Assembly (NCBI RefSeq): GCF_023101665.1
Contig: NZ_CP082161.1
Coordinates: forward strand, 4,898,001 to 4,962,000
Direction of reading: 5' to 3'
DNA: 64,000 nucleotides
DNA from: Bradyrhizobium sp. 195
GTDB lineage: Bacteria > Pseudomonadota > Alphaproteobacteria > Rhizobiales > Xanthobacteraceae
Positions 55,231-63,464 of the stretch are shown one piece after another. A program made the position numbers and the translations under genes. The notes under the pieces are model-generated. The model ran no database searches. It saw nothing but the letters and a program-made list of their open reading frames with translations, and was not told the DNA's origin. Within the stretch, counting starts at the first letter, position 1. Each line of letters opens with the position of its first letter.

Positions 55231-56007
55231 ATGCGATACATCGAGATCGAACAGATCGGCAGTCCGATCCGCCGCCGCCGAGATCAACGCGAGACGCTGA
55301 TCGGGCTCAAGCTAAATAAAATCGGACGGGTAGCGTGGCCAGCCGACACGCCGGCGACCCGGGGCATGATCCACAAGGTCCGGCACCTCGTGAAGATCAC
55401 CCACGATCCGGCAGCGCCGAGAGTTTCCGCAGGTGTGCCTGTTCCAGACGAGGCCGCGGACGTCCAGCTGCTGCACGATCTGATCTGCGACGGCGCAGGC
55501 ATCGTGCTTGAGCCCTACGACAATGCCGCCCTCAACGCCGGCAAGACACCCGACTTCAAGCTGACGAAGGATGGCGAATTCGTCGGTTACTGCGAGGTCA
55601 AATCCTTGTTCGACTTCGAAGCCCTTGGGGATCCGCCCGAAGGCGAAATGGCTGTCCGCAGGAACGTCCCCTTCTATCGGAAGCTGGGGCAACGCGTCAT
55701 CGGCGCAGCGAAGCAACTGGACGCGGGAAATCCAGAGCACGACAAACCGAACGTCATCGTGTTCGTGAGCCACACGCCCGAGATCGAGCGGCGCGATCTG
55801 ATCGCGACAATCGCGGGCCTACCCGTTCCAGGCCGCCCGCCGCTCTTCATGCTGGGCAAAAAAATGCAGGGCCAGGTTTGCGACGCTGCGCGCACGATCG
55901 ACCTCTTCCTCTGGATCGACGCGTCCGCCGGGACCTGCCAACACCTCACGGCTCCGGACGCCAAACATCGTGCCACCGCGCTCGAGATATTCGGGCTGCC
56001 CGCCTAG
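55231..56007 (+). CDS. Ribosomal protein L30 domain fused to a PD-(D/E)XK-like nuclease domain
   Basis: A 258-aa protein. Residues 2-57 match bacterial ribosomal protein L30 (uL30): [20 protein letters not shown], then [30 protein letters not shown]. After a Pro-rich linker the remaining 200 residues hold a restriction-endonuclease-like pattern: TPDF at 106-109 and GYCEVKS at 119-125, so candidate metal ligands Asp108, Glu122 and Lys124. Later IVFVSHTP and [11 protein letters not shown] fit the fold's remaining strands. The frame is continuous, so it is a true fusion. It is the second gene of a two-gene rightward unit with the exonuclease. I know of no described function; a ribosome- or rRNA-directed nuclease, or an anti-phage effector, is inference. 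Confidence 0.8.
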   Translation: MRYIEIEQIGSPIRRRRDQRETLIGLKLNKIGRVAWPADTPATRGMIHKVRHLVKITHDPAAPRVSAGVPVPDEAADVQLLHDLICDGAGIVLEPYDNAALNAGKTPDFKLTKDGEFVGYCEVKSLFDFEALGDPPEGEMAVRRNVPFYRKLGQRVIGAAKQLDAGNPEHDKPNVIVFVSHTPEIERRDLIATIAGLPVPGRPPLFMLGKKMQGQVCDAARTIDLFLWIDASAGTCQHLTAPDAKHRATALEIFGLPA

Positions 56008-56008
56008 A

Positions 56009-56221
56009 TCAGCGCTTCCGCCCGTTCACACGGCCGCCTCGATCGAGGTATTCCCTTGCGATCTTCTCGAGAAGCAGCGACGCGGTGGTCTGCTGCGCGG
56101 CCGCAGCTACCTTGATGTCTCGGATCACGTCGGCGTCCATGACAGCCAGGAATTGCTTCCGGTTCTCGGCATTCGGCGGGAGCGGCCGTCCGGTCTTTTT
56201 CTTCGCTTTGTCTTCGGTCAT
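56009..56221 (-). CDS. Ribbon-helix-helix-like DNA-binding protein
   Basis: A 70-aa protein. After a basic Pro-rich arm (DKAKKKTGRPLPPNAENRK) comes a short beta strand and two helices typical of RHH proteins (FLAVMDADVIRDIKVAAAAQ, then TTASLLLEKIAREYLDR). It ends 1 bp from the stop of the L30-nuclease gene (convergent) and diverges from the operon beginning at 56401. It is a good candidate for binding the palindrome at 56298-56328. Confidence 0.75.
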   Translation of the reverse strand: MTEDKAKKKTGRPLPPNAENRKQFLAVMDADVIRDIKVAAAAQQTTASLLLEKIAREYLDRGGRVNGRKR

Positions 56222-56297
56222 CTACTGCTTTCCGCCGTCGCCTCGCTACAAAGTCGACTACCAATAGCGCTCCCGTCCGGATTCACCACAACATATC

Positions 56298-56328
56298 AAC
56301 ATAGATATATATCTATAATAACTATGTT
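56298..56328. promoter_or_regulatory. AT-rich nested palindrome (operator candidate)
   Basis: A perfect 16-bp palindrome ATAGATATATATCTAT (56301-56316) sits inside an outer inverted repeat AACATAG (56298-56304) / CTATGTT (56322-56328). It lies in the divergent intergenic space between the RHH gene and the gene at 56401, in a region far richer in A+T than its surroundings. Autoregulation by the RHH protein is the likely role. Confidence 0.6.
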
Positions 56329-56400
56329 GCCATTCGTGATGAGACCTGCCATTAGTGTCGAGCGTATTGGAACAAAACAAGAACAAGTATCGAGCGTCAC

Positions 56401-56997
56401 ATGTCCCGTTTTGCGTTCGCCTCTCTCGCCGGGTCCCATGCCTTCGCATCCGCCAAGTGCGTTCGATCCATTCCCTCCGTCGGCGGCCTCGTCAAGGACG
56501 CGCTCATTCAGGCTACGCTCGCCACCGACGTAACGGCAATCGACTACGTCGGAACGACGACAGTCTGCGACCAAGCCGTGGCGTTGGACGCTATCGTCCT
56601 CGACCGTGCCGACGGCCGCTTCCACCTCGACGTCGTCGCCGCGCGCCCGTTGCGGACGATCGAGCAGGAAGGCCTTTTCCTCATCGGGCTCGAAGATCTC
56701 GGTCTGCGGTCGCTTGTGCTGACGTCGGCACGCATCATGGAGCAGCCGCGCTTCGCGAATGCGCGCGCCGTCTGGCGCTGCCGCAACCACCCCGTCTCCT
56801 TCGACTTACGCTGCCGGGTCCTCGGTCACCTCGAAGACGTCGGCCCCACGAAACTGGGACGGTTGCTCAAGACCGTTGGAGCCGAGCCCGATGGCGGCGC
56901 GGCCATCTTCGCGCTGGCATGCGCGGACCGGCTCTGCATCGATCTGGATGAGCACACGCTCGGGCCCGATACCCTGGTCATCGCGAGGCGCCGATGA
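56401..56997 (+). CDS. Hypothetical protein, first gene of the AAA-M41 operon
   Basis: A 198-aa protein of unknown family. Segments such as VALDAIVLDRADGRFHLDVV, ARPLRTIEQEGLFLIGLEDL and SARIMEQPRFANARAVWRCR are arranged like TnsA-type PD-(D/E)XK nucleases, but the catalytic lysine seems missing, so this is only a structural hint. The stop overlaps the AAA-M41 start by four bases (ATGA). The ATG at 56401 has no strong ribosome site. Confidence 0.65.
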   Translation: MSRFAFASLAGSHAFASAKCVRSIPSVGGLVKDALIQATLATDVTAIDYVGTTTVCDQAVALDAIVLDRADGRFHLDVVAARPLRTIEQEGLFLIGLEDLGLRSLVLTSARIMEQPRFANARAVWRCRNHPVSFDLRCRVLGHLEDVGPTKLGRLLKTVGAEPDGGAAIFALACADRLCIDLDEHTLGPDTLVIARRR

Positions 56998-59027
56998 TCC
57001 GTTCCAACCAAACGGAGCCCGACGACAACCCGCCCGCTCCGGAGGAAGCCTCCGAGGAGCGCGCGGCGATGTCTTCCTTCCGCCGTCCGTCGGCACCCCT
57101 TGCCCTGTTTCGCGCCGTGTTCGAGACCACGCTCGATGACGCGCAGCGCGCCCTCATCGAGAACTCGGTAAATCTCGCGATCATCGTCACCGTGCCGAGC
57201 GCGGCATGGGTGAAACCCGCACAGAAGTTCTGCGCGTCGCTGAGCCGCTCGTCGTGGGTCTGCATCGCGAGGGACGGGACCGACCGCTCCCGTCACAAAT
57301 CCTCGCTCGGCAACGACGAGGTCGCGTCGGCGCTTGGCAGGGGCTGCTGCACGGTGGGCATCGCACCGTCCATTGATCTCCTGCCGGCTGCACTGATCAC
57401 CGCTGCGGACCATTACATCTCCCTCCGCGGCGTGAACGGCAAGGCGCTCTCACGCGCGATAAAACTCTTCACCGGCGACTGCTCAAAGGTGGCCGACGAC
57501 GATCTGTGCGCGGGGCTGGATTTCGACGAGATCGCCACCGCCTTCCGTCCTGGCTCGGACGCCGACGCGATCGTCCAGCGGCTGACCAGGGCGCGCAACC
57601 GAGGCCCCTTCGCCACGGTGGCCGAACGTCTGCCCGATCTCGACTCCGCGCACGAACTCGGACCTCTGCGGACGTATGGTCTCGAGCTCAAACGGGATCT
57701 GGAAGCATACCGCGCCTCGGGGCTTCCATGGGCTGACGTCGGGCGCGCTATCCTGTGCCATAGCGAGCCCGGCTGCGGGAAAACCTACGGAATCAAGCTG
57801 GTAATGGATGCGTGCTCGGTGCCGATGCTGCCGATGTCGATCTCCGAACTTTTCACGAAGAGCGCGTTCCTGGATGAGGTGATCCGAGGAATCCGCGAGG
57901 TCTATTCGAGGGCTGCCGCGATGAGCGCGATCAACGACGGTTCGGGCGGTCCTCCCCGCCCGGTCTGCGTCCTCTGGGACGAGGTTGACGCTTTGCCCAA
58001 TCGTGCAACTTTAGGTAGCAGAGGGGCCGACTATTGGCGGCCTGTAATCACTGAGTTCATGCTCGCGGTGGATACGGCTCTCGCCGGCCCCCGTCGGACC
58101 ACCAGCGGACCGGGAGGCGGCGCGATCATCCTGGCGGCCGCGACAAACTACCTCGCCGGCGTCGACGCCGCGCTGCGCCGCCCGGGGCGCTTCGAGCGCA
58201 TCGTCGAGCTCGGCCGACAGGACCGTGCCGGCGCCGCCAACGTCCTGCGCCACCATTTGCGCGGGTCGCTCGGTGAAGCGGACATCGAAGCCGCCGCCCG
58301 CATCGCGGAACGGCTCACCTCGGCCGAGATCGCGGGGCACGTTCAGACCGCGCGGCGCAGCGCGCGCCAGGCCAATCGGGCTCTGCACGTCGACGATCTC
58401 GTCGCCGCCATCCTGCCCGCGAGTCCGACGACGCTCGAGAAGCTGTTCCGCATCTGCATCCATGAGAGCGGTCACGCAATCGGTAGCCTGGCCTTGGGGT
58501 ACGGGACGCTGCTGTCCCTCTCCGCGGCCGAACGCGGCATCTCGCTCGGGCGCACGGACATCGATCCTCCCGACGAGTTCACGCGCGTGACCATCGAGGA
58601 TCACGTGACCGTGGACCTCTGCGGCCGCGCCGCCGAACGTATCTTCCTGTCCGCGGAGGGCGTGGGATCCGGAGGCGAGCAAGGCGACGTCGCAACCGCC
58701 ACGCGCTTGATCGCCGGCCTCCACGCGAGTGCCGGCCTCGGCGACAGCATCGCCTACCTCGCAAGCTGGGAGAACGCACTGCAGGCGGTCCGGGCGGACC
58801 GCGGCATTCGCCGCGCCGTCGAGCGCGACCTACGGCGCCTCGAGAGCCGCGCGCTCGACATCATGCGCGCCAACCGACACGCCCTTCTCGAACTCGCCGA
58901 GCTGCTGATGGAGCAGCGCCACGTCGACGGCGACGAGGCGCGCAGGATCTTCGCCGCGAGCGGCACGGCCGCCGATCGCATCCTCTTCCTCGGAGAACGG
59001 AGGCCCCATGCTGGCCGTTACCATTGA
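56994..59027 (+). CDS. Soluble AAA+ ATPase with M41 (FtsH-like) zinc protease domain
   Basis: A 677-aa protein. An N-terminal domain of about 240 residues is unique and lacks membrane helices, unlike FtsH. The AAA part has Walker A SEPGCGKTYGIKLVMD, Walker B VCVLWDEVDALP and the second region of homology AALRRPGRFERIVELGRQD. The M41 peptidase has the zinc motif RICIHESGHAIGS near residue 490 and the third-ligand region GEQGDVATATRLIAG. All catalytic parts look intact. It is coupled by overlap to the genes on both sides. It may degrade or remodel a cytosolic target; the target is unknown. Confidence 0.85.
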   Translation: MIRSNQTEPDDNPPAPEEASEERAAMSSFRRPSAPLALFRAVFETTLDDAQRALIENSVNLAIIVTVPSAAWVKPAQKFCASLSRSSWVCIARDGTDRSRHKSSLGNDEVASALGRGCCTVGIAPSIDLLPAALITAADHYISLRGVNGKALSRAIKLFTGDCSKVADDDLCAGLDFDEIATAFRPGSDADAIVQRLTRARNRGPFATVAERLPDLDSAHELGPLRTYGLELKRDLEAYRASGLPWADVGRAILCHSEPGCGKTYGIKLVMDACSVPMLPMSISELFTKSAFLDEVIRGIREVYSRAAAMSAINDGSGGPPRPVCVLWDEVDALPNRATLGSRGADYWRPVITEFMLAVDTALAGPRRTTSGPGGGAIILAAATNYLAGVDAALRRPGRFERIVELGRQDRAGAANVLRHHLRGSLGEADIEAAARIAERLTSAEIAGHVQTARRSARQANRALHVDDLVAAILPASPTTLEKLFRICIHESGHAIGSLALGYGTLLSLSAAERGISLGRTDIDPPDEFTRVTIEDHVTVDLCGRAAERIFLSAEGVGSGGEQGDVATATRLIAGLHASAGLGDSIAYLASWENALQAVRADRGIRRAVERDLRRLESRALDIMRANRHALLELAELLMEQRHVDGDEARRIFAASGTAADRILFLGERRPHAGRYH

Positions 59028-59256
59028 TGAAGTTCCGGACGGCGACGAGACGCGCCGGCGTCGGTTGGTGGCCATGCGCATCGAAAGCGTCTCGGCTCCG
59101 TACTCGATTTGCGAGGTCGATGTGTGCGCCATCGAGGACGACGGAGGCCTGGCCGTCACCTCCTGCGTGGTCGAGATACGCGGCCGCGGCGACATCTGGT
59201 CCGTCGTCGAGAGCGCGTGCCGCGCGATCGCGGCCGCTGAGCGCGATTGCGGGTGA
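59008..59256 (+). CDS. Small hypothetical protein, last gene of the AAA-M41 operon
   Basis: An 82-aa protein (VTIDEVPDGDETRRRRLVAM, ICEVDVCAIEDDGGLAVTSC) that looks like a short beta-rich domain. It overlaps the AAA-M41 gene by 20 bp, and GGAGG lies five bases before its ATG, so it is well supported. No family recognised; it may be a substrate adaptor or inhibitor of the protease (inference from coupling). Confidence 0.75.
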   Translation: MLAVTIDEVPDGDETRRRRLVAMRIESVSAPYSICEVDVCAIEDDGGLAVTSCVVEIRGRGDIWSVVESACRAIAAAERDCG

Positions 59257-59672
59257 GTCTCCCGAGCAAGGATTCGGAAATGCACGCCATCGAATTTCGA
59301 ATCCTTGAAATAACCTTGTTGTTTCAATGCCTTGCGATGATTTTCCTTGTCAAACCCATCGACTCAGCGGCGCGGGTTGCGTAGGATTGGAAGGAAAGGG
59401 AACCAGTGGAAAGGAGTTGGCAGCCCCGCCCAAAAGCAGAAAGGACGTCCGTTAGTGGCGGACGCCCTTTCCAGAGTGGAACCGGAAACACCATGGGTCG
59501 CGAAACCCACGGGGCCGAGCCCAACCAACAGACCGACTCTATCTCGAGGTATCGAGATGACAAGCGGCCGGCGCTCAAAATCTCTCCTGTTCCGCGGTAT
59601 CAATGCACTCCCGACGTCGGAGCGATCACTCCGGCGAACGGGGGCGCGTGGCTCGATGGCGGGCCGCATGTC
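59257..59672. other. Intergenic region with two hairpins
   Basis: 416 bp. AAGGATTCGGAAAT (59268-59281) pairs with ATTTCGAATCCTT (59294-59306, one bulged base), a probable end of the AAA-M41 transcript. GAAAGGACGTCCG (59439-59451) pairs with CGGACGCCCTTTC (59459-59471). Open frames run through here into the next gene, so its true start could lie within this stretch (an ATG exists at 59493). Confidence 0.5.
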
Positions 59673-60278
59673 ATGGCGAAGCGCTCCGTTCCCATCAACG
59701 CCAATGCGGCCAAGGGCCCGTCGTCTGTCGCGGAACGGGTCACCGTTGGTGCCCGCACCACGCTCCCCCCGACGTTACCTGAGCAGAATCGCGCCGTCCC
59801 GCCCTCTGATCGCTTCACGTTGACGCCCGCGATCAGAGCATGGATCAAGAAGGAAATCCTCGCCTGGGACGCGGAAGCGTTTTCATGGGAATTGGTATGC
59901 GAGCTCGTTCGGAAAAAATTCCGCAAACCTTATCCGGACCTGAAGATCAACCGGCAGACGCTTTGGAAGCACAAGGCCCTCCGGGAGGCCTTCGACGCCA
60001 CGAAAGTCCGCTACCGCAACGCGCGCCAGAGCAAAGAAGACGAACGGAAATCCCAAGCGGGGAAGCCGCGCAAGTCACGCCGTTCCTCCGGCATGGAGGA
60101 ATATTTCGAGGAGCAGATCAAATCTCGCGACAACCGCATCGCTTTGCTCGAATACGAAAACAAGAGCCTCAAACAGCAGTTCATCCGCTGGCAGCGAAAC
60201 GCCTTTGCGGCGGGGATGACGATCACGCAGCTCGACGAGAAGCTCACCGACATCGATCGCGGCCAAGAGGACGAGTAA
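59673..60278 (+). CDS. Coiled-coil, HTH-like protein at the right end of the island
   Basis: A 201-aa protein, if the ATG at 59673 is used. The middle looks like a DNA-binding helical region (IKKEILAWDAEAFSWELVCE, LKINRQTLWKHKALREAF). A Lys/Arg-rich linker follows, and the C-terminal part is a coiled coil (EEYFEEQIKSRDNRIALLEY, ENKSLKQQFIRWQRNAFAAG). By composition and position it resembles helper proteins of Tn554-like transposition systems, which often lie at one end. The start is not certain: the frame is open from 59406. Confidence 0.6.
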   Translation: MAKRSVPINANAAKGPSSVAERVTVGARTTLPPTLPEQNRAVPPSDRFTLTPAIRAWIKKEILAWDAEAFSWELVCELVRKKFRKPYPDLKINRQTLWKHKALREAFDATKVRYRNARQSKEDERKSQAGKPRKSRRSSGMEEYFEEQIKSRDNRIALLEYENKSLKQQFIRWQRNAFAAGMTITQLDEKLTDIDRGQEDE

Positions 60279-60635
60279 GCTCGGTTCCGGCCGGCATTCT
60301 CCAAACTGTGGACTGACGTTGCGTTAAACTTGACGGCAGCGCTTCCCGCAGATTCCTTGGAACATCAATCCCATAAAACGGGTCGGCCGCGGCGGCTGCG
60401 CTGCGGTCCGACGAGGGGCAGGAGTATAATGTATGAGCGGGCCGGTTACGTTTCCTCACCAGCACCCCGATTCCGTGTTGAGTCACAGCTACATAGCGCC
60501 CGGTTACATACATACCGGGATTCTTGACGTCTGACGTAAGCGTTCGTTAAGCCTATCCGCGCCGTTCCGGCCGCATCCCGGCCCGCTTTTTCTGATATAC
60601 CGCCCGCTTCCCTGACCCCGGCGGTTTGACCAGAA
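60279..60635. other. Island right-end region upstream of pepT
   Basis: 357 bp without a gene. It holds inverted copies of the left-end repeats: CCGGTTACGTTTCC (60443-60456) and CCGGTTACATACAT (60501-60514). The second is inside a CCCGG (60500-60504) / CCGGG (60516-60520) hairpin. The island edge probably lies close after 60520, and the rest is the pepT leader. Confidence 0.5.
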
Positions 60636-61886
60636 ATGTCCTCCCTCACCTTCTCGCATACCGTGACCGAGCGCTTCCTGCGCTACGTCACCATCGACAC
60701 CCAGTCCGATCCGGAATCCCCTCACTCGCCTTCGACCGAGAAGCAGAAGGATCTCGGCCGCGTGCTCGCCGCCGAGCTGAAAGCCATTGGCGTCGAGGAC
60801 GCGCATCTCGACCACTATGGCTACGTCTACGGCACGATCCCGGCCAACACCGACAAGAAGGTGCCGGTGATCTGCTTCTGCTCGCACATGGACACCTCGC
60901 CCGACGTGACCGGCAAGGACGTCAAGCCGCAGCTGTTGAAGAACTATCGCGGCGGCGACATCACGCTGCCCGGGGACGCCAGCCAGGTGATCCGCTTCAA
61001 TGAGCACCCTGCGCTGAAGAACCAGATCGGCAACGACATCATCACCACCGACGGCACGACGCTACTCGGCGCCGATAACAAGGCCGGCGTCGCCGAGATC
61101 ATGGATGCCGCGTATTTCTTCATCAACAACCCCGATGTGAAGCACGGCACCATCAAGATCCTGTTCACGCCGGACGAAGAGATCGGCCGCGGCGTCGACA
61201 ATGTCGACCTGAAGAAGCTGGGGGCCGATTTCGGCTACACCATGGACGGCGAGAGCGCGGGCTGCGTCGAGGACGAGACCTTCTCGGCCGATGGCGCCAC
61301 CATCACCATCAACGGCGTCAGCGCCCATCCCGGCTATGCCAAGGGCAAGATGGAGCACGCGATCAAGATCGCGGCCGCCATCGTCGAGCGCCTGCCCAAG
61401 GAAGGCTGCTCGCCGGAAACGACCTCAGGCAAGCAGGGCTTCCTGCATCCGATCGGCATCGAGGGCGCGCTGGAGCAGGCGACGCTGTCCTTCATCGTCC
61501 GCGACTTCACTGAGGAAGGTTTGAAGGAGAAAGAGGACCTGCTCGAGACCATCGTCAAGGACGTGATGAAGGACTATCCGCGCTCGACCTACAAGTTCGA
61601 CGTCCGCGAGCAGTACCGCAACATGAAGCAGGTGATCGACCGTCACCCGCACGTGCTCGAATATGCCATCGAGGCGATCCGCCGTGCCGGCCTGCGTCCG
61701 ATGCGCACCGCGATCCGCGGCGGCACCGATGGCTCGCGCCTGTCCTTCATGGGCCTGCCCTGCCCCAACATCTTTGCCGGCGAGCACGCGTTTCACTCGC
61801 GGCTGGAATGGGTCAGCCGGCAGGATATGGAAAAGGCCGTGCAGACCATCGTGCACCTCGCCATGATCTGGGAAGAGAAGGCCTGA
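60636..61886 (+). CDS. pepT: Peptidase T (tripeptide aminopeptidase)
   Basis: A 416-aa cytosolic metallopeptidase of the M20B family that removes N-terminal residues from tripeptides. Metal-binding and catalytic motifs are FCSHMDTSPDVTG, TLLGADNKAGVAEIM, TPDEEIGRGVDNV and GEHAFHSRLEWVS; the dimerisation domain holds ISAHPGYAKGKMEH-like NGVSAHPGYAKGKM. Full length for PepT. It stands alone at the right edge of the island and marks the return to core DNA. Confidence 0.95.
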   Translation: MSSLTFSHTVTERFLRYVTIDTQSDPESPHSPSTEKQKDLGRVLAAELKAIGVEDAHLDHYGYVYGTIPANTDKKVPVICFCSHMDTSPDVTGKDVKPQLLKNYRGGDITLPGDASQVIRFNEHPALKNQIGNDIITTDGTTLLGADNKAGVAEIMDAAYFFINNPDVKHGTIKILFTPDEEIGRGVDNVDLKKLGADFGYTMDGESAGCVEDETFSADGATITINGVSAHPGYAKGKMEHAIKIAAAIVERLPKEGCSPETTSGKQGFLHPIGIEGALEQATLSFIVRDFTEEGLKEKEDLLETIVKDVMKDYPRSTYKFDVREQYRNMKQVIDRHPHVLEYAIEAIRRAGLRPMRTAIRGGTDGSRLSFMGLPCPNIFAGEHAFHSRLEWVSRQDMEKAVQTIVHLAMIWEEKA

Positions 61887-61945
61887 GCTAGCCGCGCAAA
61901 TCTCCGTCATGGCCGGGCTCGCGCCCGGCCAATCCGCCCGGAGAT

Positions 61946-62830
61946 TTACGGCACCGGCATTGCGCGCGGGCTGCGATGGAAACGGTTGGAGCTCGCCATC
62001 CAGTTCGGCAACGGCTCTCCATCGCGGTGGCGCCCGCCGGCGACAGCCGCAGCCCAGGCGACCGCTGCGCCGATCAGGGTCGCGGCTGCGACCGAGAACG
62101 CCACGATGATCGAATTGCGCCGCGCACGGTTGATGGCCGTCTTGGAGTCTGCGATCAGCGCATCAACGCGCCGTTCGGCGTCGGGGGCCGCCAGTCCCGT
62201 CACCGCGGCGACCTGCTGCACGAGGTAGGTTCGGTCGTCGGCGCTGACGCCGCTGTGGCTGGATGACGTCATGAGGACACGACCCGCTTCGGCGCGGACT
62301 TCCCTCAGATCGGTGTTTGGCGCACGGCGGGGTGCGCGGAACAGCTTGTCGAGCTCGTAGCTCAACAGAGGCTCAGCTGCGGACGTATTGCTCGCCGAGC
62401 TGCGCATCGGCGAACGGTCGATCGCAGCAGCGCCAAGAAGCGCCAGCAGAGCTGCGCCGGCCAGCACGGCCAGCGCCCAGGAGGTCAGGCCATGCAGCCC
62501 GTCGCGCCGCTCCCCATCATCCTCGATCGTTGCAAGCGCAGGCGCCGGTCGGGTTGTCCGGCCGGCGATGTAGCCGCCAAAGCCGAAGCTGATGATCGCC
62601 TGGATGATCAGATAGAACCCGGAGAGCAGCGCAAGCGCCGCCGAGGCATCGCGCCATGTCGGCGAGGCCGAACTGACACCCAGGCCGATGGCAACGCCAA
62701 AGCCGACCAGGATGAACGACATTGCGCCGGCGGAGAGAGCGCCTGCGAACACCGAACTCCACTGGATGGTCCGGCGGTCGTCGGCAGCGGCACCGCCCTC
62801 CATCATGTTGTCCCGTACGAGAGTTTCCAT
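61946..62830 (-). CDS. Hypothetical membrane protein
   Basis: A 294-aa protein with four likely helices: AGAMSFILVGFGVAIGLGV, LLSGFYLIIQAIISFGFGGY, WALAVLAGAALLALLGAAA and IIVAFSVAAATLIGAAVAW. A soluble loop of about 100 residues between the third and fourth contains EVRAEAGRVLMTSS and VAAVTGLAAPDAERRVDALI. The first part (RTIQWSSVFAGALSAGAMSF) is characteristic of a common Bradyrhizobium family of unknown function. Convergent with pepT. Confidence 0.75.
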   Translation of the reverse strand: METLVRDNMMEGGAAADDRRTIQWSSVFAGALSAGAMSFILVGFGVAIGLGVSSASPTWRDASAALALLSGFYLIIQAIISFGFGGYIAGRTTRPAPALATIEDDGERRDGLHGLTSWALAVLAGAALLALLGAAAIDRSPMRSSASNTSAAEPLLSYELDKLFRAPRRAPNTDLREVRAEAGRVLMTSSSHSGVSADDRTYLVQQVAAVTGLAAPDAERRVDALIADSKTAINRARRNSIIVAFSVAAATLIGAAVAWAAAVAGGRHRDGEPLPNWMASSNRFHRSPRAMPVP

Positions 62831-62840
62831 TGCCGTTCTC

Positions 62841-62915
62841 TCAGCGCAGGCCGAAGAACGACAGGATCGCCATGATCACGACGATCAAGCCGATGAGATA
62901 AATCAGTCCGTCCAT
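62841..62915 (-). CDS. 24-aa single-helix membrane peptide
   Basis: A 25-codon gene: MDGLIYLIGLIVVIMAILSF then FGLR. GAGGAGG lies nine or so bases before the ATG at 62915, and the gene is 10 bp upstream of the 294-aa membrane-protein gene on the same strand. Short single-helix peptides of this form occur widely in Rhizobiales; no function known. Confidence 0.6.
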   Translation of the reverse strand: MDGLIYLIGLIVVIMAILSFFGLR

Positions 62916-63127
62916 AGTCCCATCCTCCTCAGACATTTCTGGTTGCTAATCGGGAGGAATGAGGAACGTTCCTAATTCGGCGTCGGTTGCGGAACGAACC
63001 GGCAAGATGTGCGTTGCCTGTTCGAGTCCCAAGGATGAAGATTGTGAGCACAAAAGGCCTCAGCCGGTCAGCCCCGGGCTGGGGCCTTTCCGCATTTGCA
63101 GCGCCTTATCTCTCCTACGCCTGTCCT

Positions 63128-63412
63128 ATGTTAAGGACGCCGGCCCCGGGATCATCAAGGATGCGATCGGGGCGGAACCTTCCGGACCGGGAGCGGCGCG
63201 TGGATCGCAGAACGGCGTGCCTGCATCAGGCAGATGCATTCCGGGAGAAGGCTCTCGCCGATCCCGAGCACCACGACCAGTGGATCGATGAAGCCATCAA
63301 ATGGCTGGAGCAGGCGATGGAAGCGGGTCGGTGCGCCATCGTTACCGTGGAGGCTGACCCTACCTGCGATGTTCCGGAGCCGGCCCTCGGCGCCATTCGC
63401 CTGCATGGCTAA
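63128..63412 (+). CDS. Small hypothetical protein
   Basis: A 94-aa soluble protein, mostly helical (RRTACLHQADAFREKALADP, then HHDQWIDEAIKWLEQAMEAG). Several starts are possible; ATG at 63161 would give a shorter form. No ribosome site stands out and no function is known. The helical core looks like a small conserved domain in Bradyrhizobium. Confidence 0.5.
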   Translation: MLRTPAPGSSRMRSGRNLPDRERRVDRRTACLHQADAFREKALADPEHHDQWIDEAIKWLEQAMEAGRCAIVTVEADPTCDVPEPALGAIRLHG

Positions 63413-63464
63413 ATCGTGAAGCGGTCCGGTTTGCGGGTTCCGCGATGGCGTGCGACAATGGCGC

